Assembly: GCA_003454135.1 (NCBI GenBank)
Contig: DMKW01000159.1
Coordinates: 1 to 15,785, forward strand
DNA: 15,785 nt
Reading direction: 5' to 3'
Source: Microbacteriaceae bacterium
Lineage (GTDB): Bacteria > Actinomycetota > Actinomycetes > Actinomycetales > Microbacteriaceae
Positions 7,351-14,881 of this stretch are shown piece after piece. How positions within the stretch are numbered: position 1 is the first letter of the stretch; each line of letters begins with the position of its first letter. Both the position numbers and the translations under genes were made by a program. The notes under the pieces are model-generated. The model was not told the origin of the DNA. It was given only the letters and a program-made list of their open reading frames with translations, and did no database searches.

Positions 7351-8261
7351 CTACCACGCTCGATTCACAACAGAGCGCTGCTCCGAAGCGCGAAGCCGGC
7401 AGGCGGCCCGGACGCAAGCGCCACTATCGCACGCACATCGTCTTGTCACTCATGGCGGTGATCTGGCTGGTCCCGCTGGTCTGGACGATGTTCACGGCCC
7501 TCCGGCCGAAGGCCGACACCGACAAGTTCGGCTATTTCAGCCTGGGTGGGTCGTTCAACTTCGACAACTTCGTCACGGCCTGGAACCAGGGTGGCTTCGC
7601 CACGTACTTCCTGAACTCCGTCATCATCACCGTGCCGGCAGTGATGCTGACGTTGCTCTTCTCCTCGCTCATGGCGTTTGCGGTGAGCCGGTTCAGCTGG
7701 AAGTTCAATGTCACCCTGCTGATCATGTTCACGGCCGGCAACCTCCTGCCGCCGCAGGTGCTCGCCGCGCCGCTGTTCCAGATGTTCAAACAGTTCACGC
7801 TTCCCTACGCGTTGAGCGATTCCGGCAACCTCCTGAACACCTACGTCAGCGTGATCGCGGTCGACACCGCGTTCCAGATCGGATTCTGCACGTTTGTGCT
7901 GTCGAACTACATGAAGGCTCTCCCTCAGGAACTCACCGAGGCGGCCTTCATCGACGGGGCCGGCGTGTGGCGTCAATACTGGAGCATCGTGATCCCGTTG
8001 TCGCGACCGGCCCTGGCCGCGCTCGGCACGCTCGAAACCATCTTCATTTACAACGACTTCTTCTGGCCGCTGCTGTTCATTCAGAGCGGCAACCGGCTGC
8101 CGGTCACTACGGCGATCAACAACCTGCAGGGACAGTTTCTGTCGAACTACAACCTCCTGGCCGCCGGCGCCGCGATCACCATCATACCGATGCTGATCAT
8201 CTACTTCCTTCTTCAACGGCAGTTCGTTGCGGGGCTCACACTCGGCGCGAGCAAGGGGTGA
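7347..8261 (+). CDS. Sugar ABC transporter permease, MalG/MsmG type
   Basis: This 304-aa permease is the second half of the CUT1 sugar channel. After a charged N-terminus (residues 1-28, Arg/Lys-rich) come six membrane helices. The EAA loop EAAFIDGAGV starts at Glu198 and is followed by IPLSRPALA. GTG at 7347 overlaps the stop of the first permease gene. The protein ends in a short basic tail (GASKG). Length and motifs are normal for the family. It should pair with the upstream permease and a shared ATPase to import the sugar held by the lipoprotein. Confidence 0.93.
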   Translation: MTTTLDSQQSAAPKREAGRRPGRKRHYRTHIVLSLMAVIWLVPLVWTMFTALRPKADTDKFGYFSLGGSFNFDNFVTAWNQGGFATYFLNSVIITVPAVMLTLLFSSLMAFAVSRFSWKFNVTLLIMFTAGNLLPPQVLAAPLFQMFKQFTLPYALSDSGNLLNTYVSVIAVDTAFQIGFCTFVLSNYMKALPQELTEAAFIDGAGVWRQYWSIVIPLSRPALAALGTLETIFIYNDFFWPLLFIQSGNRLPVTTAINNLQGQFLSNYNLLAAGAAITIIPMLIIYFLLQRQFVAGLTLGASKG

Positions 8262-8269
8262 GCCAGTCA

Positions 8270-8302
8270 ATGCCAGTGACGCTCATGATTCCCGCGCCAT
8301 GA
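8270..8302 (+). other. Possible 10-codon coupling ORF ahead of the regulator gene
   Basis: A tiny frame, ATG at 8270 to TGA at 8300-8302 (MPVTLMIPAP), sits in the 37-bp gap between the permease and regulator genes. Its stop overlaps the regulator ATG at 8299 as ATGA. AAGGGG at 8253-8258 could serve as its ribosome binding site with an 11-base spacer, somewhat long. The regulator itself lacks a visible Shine-Dalgarno, so this frame may feed ribosomes to it. This is an inference from spacing only. Confidence 0.3.
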
Positions 8303-9084
8303 TGCTTGCGGCCGCACGGCACGCGGCGATCCTTGCGCTCGTCAGGGACAAAGGAACGATCAGGGTCGCTGCGGTGGCGCCGATGTTGGATGTCTCGGAG
8401 ATAACGATCCGGCGCGACATCGACAGCCTGGTGTATGAGGGCCTGCTGGAACGCGTCTATGGCGGCGCGAAGATGCCCGCCGCGCTGAGCGCCGACGAAC
8501 CGGGATTCGAACGGCAGGAGGCGGAGAAGGAGGCCATCGCGCGTGAGGCACTCTCACTCGTCCGACCCGGTGCCGCGATCGCGCTGAGCGCAGGCACCAC
8601 CACCCTGCGGCTGGCCAAACTGCTGTCCACAATGCCCGGCATCACCGTCGTGACGAACTCGGTGCAGATAGCAAGCGTCTTCTACCCGTCCGGCACCGGC
8701 ATCGGGAGCACAACGCACGTGATCCTGACGGGCGGAGAGCGCACACCGTCCGATGCGCTCGTCGGACCGACCGCGATCTCCGCCATCCGTCAATTCCATT
8801 TGGACACGCTGTTCCTGGGAGTGCACGGGATGGATGAGCACGCCGGTTTCACCACTCCGAATATCCACGAGGCCGAGACGAACCGTGCCTTCCTGGAGGC
8901 CGCGGGTCGCGTCGTGGTCCTCGCCGACCACACCAAATGGGGGACCGTGGGAATGAGCGCAATTGCGCCGTTAAACGCCGCGTCGGTCCTGATCACCGAC
9001 GACGGACTCACACAAAGCGCCCGGGACCTCCTCCGTGACCAGGTGGCTGAACTTCGAGTGGCCGCACTGCGGGACAAGGACTAG
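8299..9084 (+). CDS. DeoR-family transcriptional regulator
   Basis: This 261-aa protein has the DeoR layout. An N-terminal helix-turn-helix (about residues 7-57) contains VSEITIRRDIDSL and ends in RVYGGA, close to the family consensus. A sugar-phosphate-sensing DeoRC domain (about 70-240) includes SAGTTT near residue 100, a TNSVQIA stretch, LTGGERTP and ADHTKWG. It likely represses the operon in which it lies and responds to a phosphorylated sugar made from galactose or another breakdown product; the actual effector is unknown. The frame is open from a TTG at 8227 inside the permease gene, but ATG at 8299 fits the family length. An equally possible ATG follows at 8302. No good ribosome binding site precedes either, so the start is less certain than for neighbouring genes. 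Confidence 0.9.
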   Translation: MMLAAARHAAILALVRDKGTIRVAAVAPMLDVSEITIRRDIDSLVYEGLLERVYGGAKMPAALSADEPGFERQEAEKEAIAREALSLVRPGAAIALSAGTTTLRLAKLLSTMPGITVVTNSVQIASVFYPSGTGIGSTTHVILTGGERTPSDALVGPTAISAIRQFHLDTLFLGVHGMDEHAGFTTPNIHEAETNRAFLEAAGRVVVLADHTKWGTVGMSAIAPLNAASVLITDDGLTQSARDLLRDQVAELRVAALRDKD

Positions 9085-9087
9085 CTC

Positions 9088-11190
9088 GTGCACAGTCAGA
9101 TCTACCTGCGGGCGGCAGGAACCAGTCTTCTCATCGACGTCTCCAACGACGACCCCCGCATTGTTCATTGGGGTGCCGATCTTGGCCCGACGGCGCCGTC
9201 TGCGTCGATGTTCGGGGGGCCGATTCCCTATTCGATGTTCGACATCCCGCTGTCCGTTGGCGTTGTGCCCCAGGCGGCCCGGGGATGGCGCGGGCGGCCC
9301 GGCCTGCGCGGCAGCCGTGACGGGCGGGCGTACTCCGCGCTGTTCACACTCCGCGGCCTGGATGCCACCGCCCACCGTTGCACGATGCGACTCGAGGACC
9401 GGGATGCCGCGCTGGCTGTCGACGTGACGCTCGAACTCGACGAGAGCGGGCTGCTGATCGTGCAGGAACGCGTCACCAACCTCGGCGCGCACCCGTACGC
9501 CGTCGACGCCCTGTCGATCGTGTTGCCCGTACCGAATCAGGCCACGGAGGCCCTCGACCTCACAGGGCGCTGGAGCGGTGAGAAGCACCCCCAGCGTCGC
9601 ACCATCGATCAGGGAACCTGGTTGCGGTCGGCGCGTCACGGGCGAACCGGCCACGATTCCACACTCGTCGTGGCCGCCGGTAGCGGTGGCTTCACCTCCC
9701 GATCGGGCGAGGTGTGGGCCGCGCATCTGGGCTGGAGCGGCAACCACGAGAGCTACATCGAACGCCTGCCCAGTGGGGAAGCCGTGGTCGGAGTCGGTGA
9801 ACTGCTCGACTCCGGCGAGGTGGTCCTCCAGCCGGGGGAGAGCTACGACTCTCCCCCCACGTACGCCGCCTATTCCGCGGCCGGACTGGACGGTGTGAGC
9901 GATCGATTCCACGACTGGATGCGACGCAGGACCGGTCATCCATCCACGCCGCGCCCGGTGATCCTGAACACATGGGAGGCCGTGTACTTCACCCATGATC
10001 TGGACACGTTGACGGCCCTCGCGGACTCCGCCGCAGAGCTCGGCGTCGAGCGCTTCGTGCTCGACGACGGCTGGTTCCTCGGACGCCGCGATGACAGCGC
10101 CGGCCTCGGAGACTGGTACGTCGATCCGGTCGTCTGGCCGAACGGCCTCAGCCCGCTGATCGAGGTGGTGCGCGCGCACGAGATGGAGTTCGGGCTCTGG
10201 GTCGAACCGGAAATGATCAACCAGAACTCCATCGTCGCCAGGGAACACCCGGACTGGATCTCCGGCCCGAGCGGACGAACGTCGCTCGAATGGCGCAACC
10301 AGCAGGTACTCGACCTGGTCAACCCGGAGGCCTGGCAGTACGTGTACCAGCGCCTCGACGCGCTGCTCACCGAGAATCGGATCGACTGCCTCAAATGGGA
10401 CCAGAACCGGGACCAGCTCGAGCTCGGACATGGCGGGCGAGCCTCAACGCACGAGCAAACCCAGGCCGTGTACCGGCTGCTCGACGCCGTGCGCTCGGCC
10501 CACCCGTCCGTCGAGATCGAGAGCTGTTCCTCGGGGGGCGCACGCGTCGATCTGGGCATCCTCGCCCGCACCGACCGGGTCTGGGCATCCGATACCAATG
10601 ATGCGCTCGAACGCCAGACCATTCAGCGCTGGACCCAGCTGGTCATCCCGCCCGAACTCGTCGGCTGCCACGTCGGACCGCCGGTTTCGCACACCACCGG
10701 CCGCACTCACGACCTCGCATTCCGAGCCATCACCGCGATGTTCGGTCATTTCGGCCTGGAGTGGGACATTCGATCGGTGAGCGGCGACGAGCGAGACGAG
10801 CTGCGCCGTTACATCGCGTTCTACAAGGACCGGCGCGGGCTCATCCACTCCGGGCGGATGTTCCGGCTCGACTACCCCGACCCGTCGGCCACCGCGTACG
10901 GTGTCGTCGCGCGCGACGGTTCGGAGGCCCTGTTCGTCTGGGCGACGCTGGCCGCGTCACGCTTCGAGGTACCCCCTCGGCTGCGCTTCGACGGGCTTGG
11001 CCCCGATCGCCTGTATCGGCTGGAACTCGGCCTGCCGCTCGCGGCCGCCCACGTCACGCAGCGTGTCGCTCCGGCGTGGATGAACGAAGAAACCATCGCC
11101 AGCGGTCGCACCCTGGCCGAGGTCGGGCTTCCGATGCCCCTGCTCAACCCGGAGCACGCGATCCTGATCTCGCTAACCGCCATCCCCTGA
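9088..11190 (+). CDS. Alpha-galactosidase, glycoside hydrolase family 36
   Basis: This 700-aa enzyme is predicted to remove terminal alpha-galactosyl units from oligosaccharides or galactosides. It has the GH36 layout: an N-terminal beta-sandwich (about 1-280), a (beta/alpha)8 barrel carrying DDGWF, GLWVEPEMIN and LKWDQNRD, and a C-terminal beta domain. Asp438 in KWDQNRD is the expected nucleophile and Asp502 in SDTNDALERQ the expected acid/base; their 64-residue spacing suits the family, and ESCSSGGARVD lies between them. Relatives more often have Met or His where this one has Gln439. No signal peptide is visible, so it acts in the cytoplasm on imported sugar. GTG at 9088 is 3 bases past the regulator stop, with AAGGA at 9076-9080, 7 bases upstream. 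It is the fifth gene of the operon. Confidence 0.93.
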   Translation: MHSQIYLRAAGTSLLIDVSNDDPRIVHWGADLGPTAPSASMFGGPIPYSMFDIPLSVGVVPQAARGWRGRPGLRGSRDGRAYSALFTLRGLDATAHRCTMRLEDRDAALAVDVTLELDESGLLIVQERVTNLGAHPYAVDALSIVLPVPNQATEALDLTGRWSGEKHPQRRTIDQGTWLRSARHGRTGHDSTLVVAAGSGGFTSRSGEVWAAHLGWSGNHESYIERLPSGEAVVGVGELLDSGEVVLQPGESYDSPPTYAAYSAAGLDGVSDRFHDWMRRRTGHPSTPRPVILNTWEAVYFTHDLDTLTALADSAAELGVERFVLDDGWFLGRRDDSAGLGDWYVDPVVWPNGLSPLIEVVRAHEMEFGLWVEPEMINQNSIVAREHPDWISGPSGRTSLEWRNQQVLDLVNPEAWQYVYQRLDALLTENRIDCLKWDQNRDQLELGHGGRASTHEQTQAVYRLLDAVRSAHPSVEIESCSSGGARVDLGILARTDRVWASDTNDALERQTIQRWTQLVIPPELVGCHVGPPVSHTTGRTHDLAFRAITAMFGHFGLEWDIRSVSGDERDELRRYIAFYKDRRGLIHSGRMFRLDYPDPSATAYGVVARDGSEALFVWATLAASRFEVPPRLRFDGLGPDRLYRLELGLPLAAAHVTQRVAPAWMNEETIASGRTLAEVGLPMPLLNPEHAILISLTAIP

Positions 11191-11205
11191 ATCGATAGGA
11201 AACAC

Positions 11206-13236
11206 ATGAATGCGCAACCAGCAGCTCCCAGCTCGGCGGCACCGGCGTTCGTCCACGACGGCTTCGCCTACGGGTGCGACTACAACCCGGAGCAGTGGAG
11301 CCCGGAGGTCTGGACAGAGGATGTCGCCCTGATGCGCCAGGCGGGCGTCGACCTCGTCGCGATCAACATCTTCGGCTGGTCGCAGCTCGAGCCGCGTCCG
11401 GGGGAGTACGACTTCACCGCGCTCGACACGGTGATCGAACTGCTCCACGCCAACGGCATCCGGGTCAACCTCGGCACCGGAACTTCCTCCCCGCCGCCCT
11501 GGCTCAGCACCCTGCACCCCGAGATCCTGCCGGTCGCCGAGGACGGCACCACCCGCTACCCCGGAGGGCGCCAGGCCTGGTGCCCGAGCTCGCCGGTGTT
11601 CCGCGAGCACGCCCTCGCGCTCGTCGAGAAGGTCGCGGAGCGCTACGGAAACCATCCCGCCATCGCGCTCTGGCACGTCTCCAACGAGCTCGGCTGCCAT
11701 AACGCCCTCTGCTACGACGAGGACACGGCGGCCGCGTTCCGGCGCTGGCTTCAGGACCGCTACGGCACGATCGACTCGCTCAACGCCGCGTGGGGGACCT
11801 CGTTCTGGAGCCAGCGCTACGGCGCCTGGGCCGAAATCTCGACCCCTAAAGTCACCCTGTCCAGCCGCAACCCCGGTCAGGTCGTCGACTTCCACCGGTT
11901 CAGCTCAGACGAGCTGCTCGACTACTACAAGAGCGAACTGGCCGTGCTGCGCCGGCACAGCACCGTGGCCGTGACCACCAATTTCATGGTGACCAGCCAC
12001 ATCCGCAACCTCAATTACTGGAGCTGGGCGCCCGAGGTCGACGTCGTCGCGAACGACCACTACCTCGACCACCGGCTCGACGACCCCACAACCGAGCTGT
12101 CCTTCGCGGCCGACCTCACCCGCGGCCTGGCCGGCGGAAAACCCTGGCTGCTGATGGAGCAGTCCACCGGCGCCGTCAACTGGCAGCCGTACAACCTGGC
12201 CAAGGCGCCGGGGCAAATGACCCGCAATTCGCTCACCCATGTGGCGCGGGGCGCGGACGCGATCTGCTTCTTCCAATGGCGCGCGTCACAGCAGGGCTCG
12301 GAGAAGTTCCACTCTGCCCTGGTGCCGCACGCCGGCACAGACACCGTCCTCTGGCGTGAGGTCGTCTCGCTGGGTGCGACGCTCGACCGGCTCGCCGAGA
12401 TCACGGGCACCACGGTCGTCGCGGATGCCGCGATCCTGTTCAGCTGGGAAACCTGGTGGGCCGGCGACGGCGAGTCCCGCCCGTCACAGGCGGTTCGCTA
12501 CATCGATCAGGTGCTCGCCGCCTATACGGCGCTGCACGAGCTGGGCGTCACCGTCGACATCGTGTCCCCGGATGCCGACCTCGGCGGGTACCGGCTCGTC
12601 GTCGCGCCGAACCTGTACCTCGTGTCGGATGCGCAGGCCGCGAACATCAACGACTACATCGCGGCGGGTGGCCACGCGCTGGTCACCTTCTTCAGCGGCA
12701 TCGTCGACGAGGACGACAGGGTTCGCCTCGGCGGCTACCCCGGCGCATTCCGGGACACGCTGGGCATCCGGGTCGAGGAATTCTTGCCGTTGCTGCCCGG
12801 CCGGCAGGTCGCCCTCGACTCGGGCGGCACCGCGAGCCTGTGGACGGAACGGCTTCGCCTGGCCGGGGCGGAGGCCATCGCCGGCTACGTCGACGGCCCG
12901 CTGCCGGGAACTCCCGCCGTCACCCGCAACACGCACGGCGACGGAACCGCCTGGTACGTCGCCACCGCGCTGGAACCCAGGTCGTACCGGGACCTCATGC
13001 GCACCATCGCCCAGGGCGCCCGAGTCACAGCGCTCGGCCCGGAGAGCGACGGAAGCATCGAAGTCGTGCGCCGAGTGGACGCGGATCGCAGTTATCTCTT
13101 TGTGATCAACCACGGGGAGGAGGAGATCACGGTTCCGGCATCCGGCCAGGAACTCGTGACGGGCTCCGCGGTCAGTCCCGTTGTTCGCGTGCCGGCCGGC
13201 GCCGTCCGCGTGATCAGGGAGGACTCCGCCGCCTGA
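11206..13236 (+). CDS. Beta-galactosidase, glycoside hydrolase family 42
   Basis: This 676-aa enzyme is predicted to hydrolyse terminal beta-galactosides. The N-terminal barrel begins with YGCDYNPEQW, and the family signature continues with IFGWSQLEP. Glu161 in SNELGCH is the expected acid/base and Glu318 in LLMEQSTGAVNW the expected nucleophile. A middle domain (about 395-610, the trimerisation-type fold of GH42) and a small C-terminal beta domain follow; the length is normal. Cysteines near the acid/base (GCHNALC) are common in GH42. There is no signal peptide, so it is cytoplasmic. ATG at 11206 lies 15 bases after the alpha-galactosidase stop, with AGGAAA just upstream. It is the last gene of the operon, followed by a strong hairpin. 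It probably finishes what the GH36 enzyme begins. Confidence 0.93.
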   Translation: MNAQPAAPSSAAPAFVHDGFAYGCDYNPEQWSPEVWTEDVALMRQAGVDLVAINIFGWSQLEPRPGEYDFTALDTVIELLHANGIRVNLGTGTSSPPPWLSTLHPEILPVAEDGTTRYPGGRQAWCPSSPVFREHALALVEKVAERYGNHPAIALWHVSNELGCHNALCYDEDTAAAFRRWLQDRYGTIDSLNAAWGTSFWSQRYGAWAEISTPKVTLSSRNPGQVVDFHRFSSDELLDYYKSELAVLRRHSTVAVTTNFMVTSHIRNLNYWSWAPEVDVVANDHYLDHRLDDPTTELSFAADLTRGLAGGKPWLLMEQSTGAVNWQPYNLAKAPGQMTRNSLTHVARGADAICFFQWRASQQGSEKFHSALVPHAGTDTVLWREVVSLGATLDRLAEITGTTVVADAAILFSWETWWAGDGESRPSQAVRYIDQVLAAYTALHELGVTVDIVSPDADLGGYRLVVAPNLYLVSDAQAANINDYIAAGGHALVTFFSGIVDEDDRVRLGGYPGAFRDTLGIRVEEFLPLLPGRQVALDSGGTASLWTERLRLAGAEAIAGYVDGPLPGTPAVTRNTHGDGTAWYVATALEPRSYRDLMRTIAQGARVTALGPESDGSIEVVRRVDADRSYLFVINHGEEEITVPASGQELVTGSAVSPVVRVPAGAVRVIREDSAA

Positions 13237-13287
13237 AAGCCCCCGCGTCCCCGGGGCAGGGCGCGGGCGGCGGATGCCGCGGCGCGG

Positions 13288-13328
13288 AAAAGGAACGGCG
13301 CCCGGGGCAAAGTTCCCTGGGCGCCGTT
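13288..13328. terminator. Strong hairpin between convergent genes
   Basis: AACGGCGCCC (13294-13303) and GGGCGCCGTT (13319-13328) are perfect inverted repeats. The stem extends inward by GGGG against CCCT with one G-U pair, around a 7-base loop CAAAGTT. On the minus strand the stem is followed by CCTTTTCC, a short T-run, so it best fits an intrinsic terminator for the minus-strand transporter fragment. On the plus strand it lies 57 bases past the beta-galactosidase stop without a T-run, but may still stop or protect that mRNA. Confidence 0.7.
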
Positions 13329-13342
13329 GACGTTCGGGCGAA

Positions 13343-14257
13343 CTAGCGCTCGATGTCGATGTCCTTCGTCTCGCGGCTGAGCACGAGGGCCACGAGCGTG
13401 ATCACGGCCATGACCGAGAGGTACACGCCGACCCAGAACGGGCTGCCCTCGCCGGCCGACCACAGCCAGATGGCGATGAACGGCGCGACCGCGGCGCCCA
13501 GGATCGAGCTGACGTTGTACGAGAACGCCGAGCCGGTGTAGCGCACGTTCGTCGGGAACAGCTCGGGCAGCAGCGCGCCCATCGGCCCGAATGTCATGCC
13601 CATCAGCGAGAAGCCGAGGATGAGGAAGACCATCACGCCGATGAAGCCCGCGCCGAGCAGCGGCACGAACAGCAGCCCGAACACGATAATGGCGGCGGTG
13701 ACCAGGATCAGCGTCTTGCGGCGGCCGAACCGGTCGGCCCAGGGCCCGGAGGCGAGCGTGAAGACGCCGAAGAAGACGACGCCGACAATCATCATCAGCA
13801 GGAAGTCGTTGTAGCTGTACCCGACTCCCGCCACCGGGGCATCCTTCGGCGCCCGTCCGTAGCCGAGCGTGAACGTGGTCATCAGGTAGAACAGCACATA
13901 CGTGGCCAGCATGATGAACGTGCCGAGGTTCAATTCGCGCCAGTTCGACCTGAACACGGTGGCGAGGGGGAGCTTCTGCACCTTCTTGGCCGTGACGACC
14001 TTCGTGAACGCTTCGCTCTCGACGAGGCGCAGGCGCACCCAGAGTCCAATGATCACCATGACCGCGGAGAAGAGGAACGGGATGCGCCAGGCCCACTCGA
14101 GGAAGGCGTCAGACGGGCGGGTCGGGTCGGTCGAGGGCAGCGCGAGCGCGATCAGCAGGAACAGGCCGTTGGCGATGATGAACCCGAGCGGGGCACCGAC
14201 CTGCGGGAACGTGCCGTACCAGGCGCGCTTGCCGGCGGCAAGGCGCGAATCGGCGCC
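13343..14257 (-). pseudogene. 5'-truncated MFS transporter, MHS (metabolite:H+ symporter) family
   Basis: The minus-strand frame is open from 14257 down to TAG at 13343 (304 codons). From about residue 7 it reads AAGKRAWYGTFPQVGAPLGF, AWRIPFLFSAV, WVRLRLVESEAF, GPWADRFGRRKTL and LLPELFPTNVRYTGSAFSYN, all typical of the MHS branch (ShiA/ProP-like) of the major facilitator superfamily. Those landmarks correspond to membrane segments 5-12. Segments 1-4 and the start are missing: the frame runs straight into a TGA at 14258-14260, and no other upstream minus-strand frame shows the lost part, so a deletion or rearrangement is likelier than one frameshift. The first in-frame ATG (14059) would begin within segment 6. 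It is almost certainly non-functional. The intact relative would carry an organic acid or osmolyte with protons; the substrate is unknown. Confidence 0.85.
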
Positions 14258-14284
14258 TCAGGCGTCTCCGGGCCTCAGGCGTCT
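14255..14284. repeat. 13-bp direct repeat (17-bp period) at the broken end of the transporter gene
   Basis: GCCTCAGGCGTCT occurs at 14255-14267 and 14272-14284, separated by CCGG. Each copy contains the small palindrome GCCT-C-AGGC. The repeats straddle the point where the MFS frame meets its upstream stop codon, within about 15 bp of where family similarity ends, so they may mark the rearrangement site. Confidence 0.8.
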
Positions 14285-14346
14285 TCGAGGTAGAGGCTCT
14301 CCGCCCCGCGGGTGGGTGAACATCCTGCCAGCCTAACGAGCGCGCA

Positions 14347-14700
14347 TTACCGCCGGGCCGTGGCGCTCAGCGAGGCAGCGTCCGATCGAGGTTGCGTGGT
14401 CTCGGCGAGGGACAGCCCGAGCTCGCGCAGCAGGGCACCGGCCACGGCGTCGGATTCCGCGATCACGAGGTCGGCGGCGAGGTCGCCCTGCCCCACGGGG
14501 GAGGGAGCCCGCACGACCCCGAGGAGTCGTCCGTCCCGCGTCTCCGCCACCAGGCAGAGGCACAGGCCATCGTCCTGCCCGGACAGCGTGTCGTTGAATT
14601 GCGCGATCGGGCGCCGTCCGGCCCTGGTCGGGACGAGCGCGATGAATGCTTCTCGATGCCGGGGCCCCAGGTGGGTGATGAGGAATTCGTTGCTGTTCAC
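14347..14700 (-). CDS. Hypothetical protein, 117 aa
   Basis: I do not recognise this protein. The frame begins at GTG 14700, with GAGG about 8 bases upstream (after TTATTCACAGC), and ends at TAA. The sequence starts MNSNEFLITHLGPRHREAF and has a central hydrophobic strand pattern LCLCLVAETRDGRLLGVVRA followed by GDLAADLVIAESDAVAGALLRELG. This faintly recalls the strand-helix order of part of a GNAT acetyltransferase, but the glycine-rich acetyl-CoA loop is not seen, so no function is assigned. The amino-acid mix is balanced, unlike the Arg/Ser-rich shadow frame on the other strand, which favours it being real. It could be a remnant of a longer gene. It lies upstream of the broken transporter on the same strand. 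Confidence 0.45.
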   Translation of the reverse strand: MNSNEFLITHLGPRHREAFIALVPTRAGRRPIAQFNDTLSGQDDGLCLCLVAETRDGRLLGVVRAPSPVGQGDLAADLVIAESDAVAGALLRELGLSLAETTQPRSDAASLSATARR

Positions 14701-14799
14701 GGGTCTGCCTCGCTGTGAATAACTGTGGCGCTCAGGCGCCGTGCGGACCTTCCACGCGGTAATGGCTCAAGCGTTGTTGGAATCCCAGTACACAGCGCG

Positions 14800-14836
14800 C
14801 CGGTGACGCCCTCAAGGGGCTTGACGTCGTCACCGG
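14800..14836 (-). terminator. Hairpin downstream of ribH
   Basis: CCGGTGACG (14800-14808) and CGTCACCGG (14828-14836) are perfect 9-bp inverted repeats around a 19-base loop that itself can pair partly (GCCC with GGGC). It begins 46 bases past the ribH stop on the minus strand and is the likely end of the riboflavin operon transcript. There is no T-run, so it could act with Rho or as an mRNA-stabilising stem. Confidence 0.45.
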
Positions 14837-14881
14837 AGGTGCGGTAGTCACGACACCGACAGGTCGGTCCACCCGCGGTCG

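Noticed and set aside
8971..10431. 486-codon minus-strand frame opposite the alpha-galactosidase
   Set aside because: No recognisable domain; it spans the regulator/GH36 boundary and is antisense to conserved catalytic motifs.
12456..13346. Plus-strand frame overlapping the GH42 C-terminus
   Set aside because: Arg/Gly-rich shadow of the beta-galactosidase in another frame.
14255..14284. Direct repeats as an attachment site or target duplication of a mobile element
   Set aside because: No integrase, transposase or terminal inverted repeats are present, and the copies are only 17 bp apart, so a tandem duplication is simpler.
14312..14722. Plus-strand 136-codon frame opposite the hypothetical gene
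   Set aside because: Ser/Arg/Pro-rich with no strand-helix pattern. The minus-strand frame has better composition and a plausible start.
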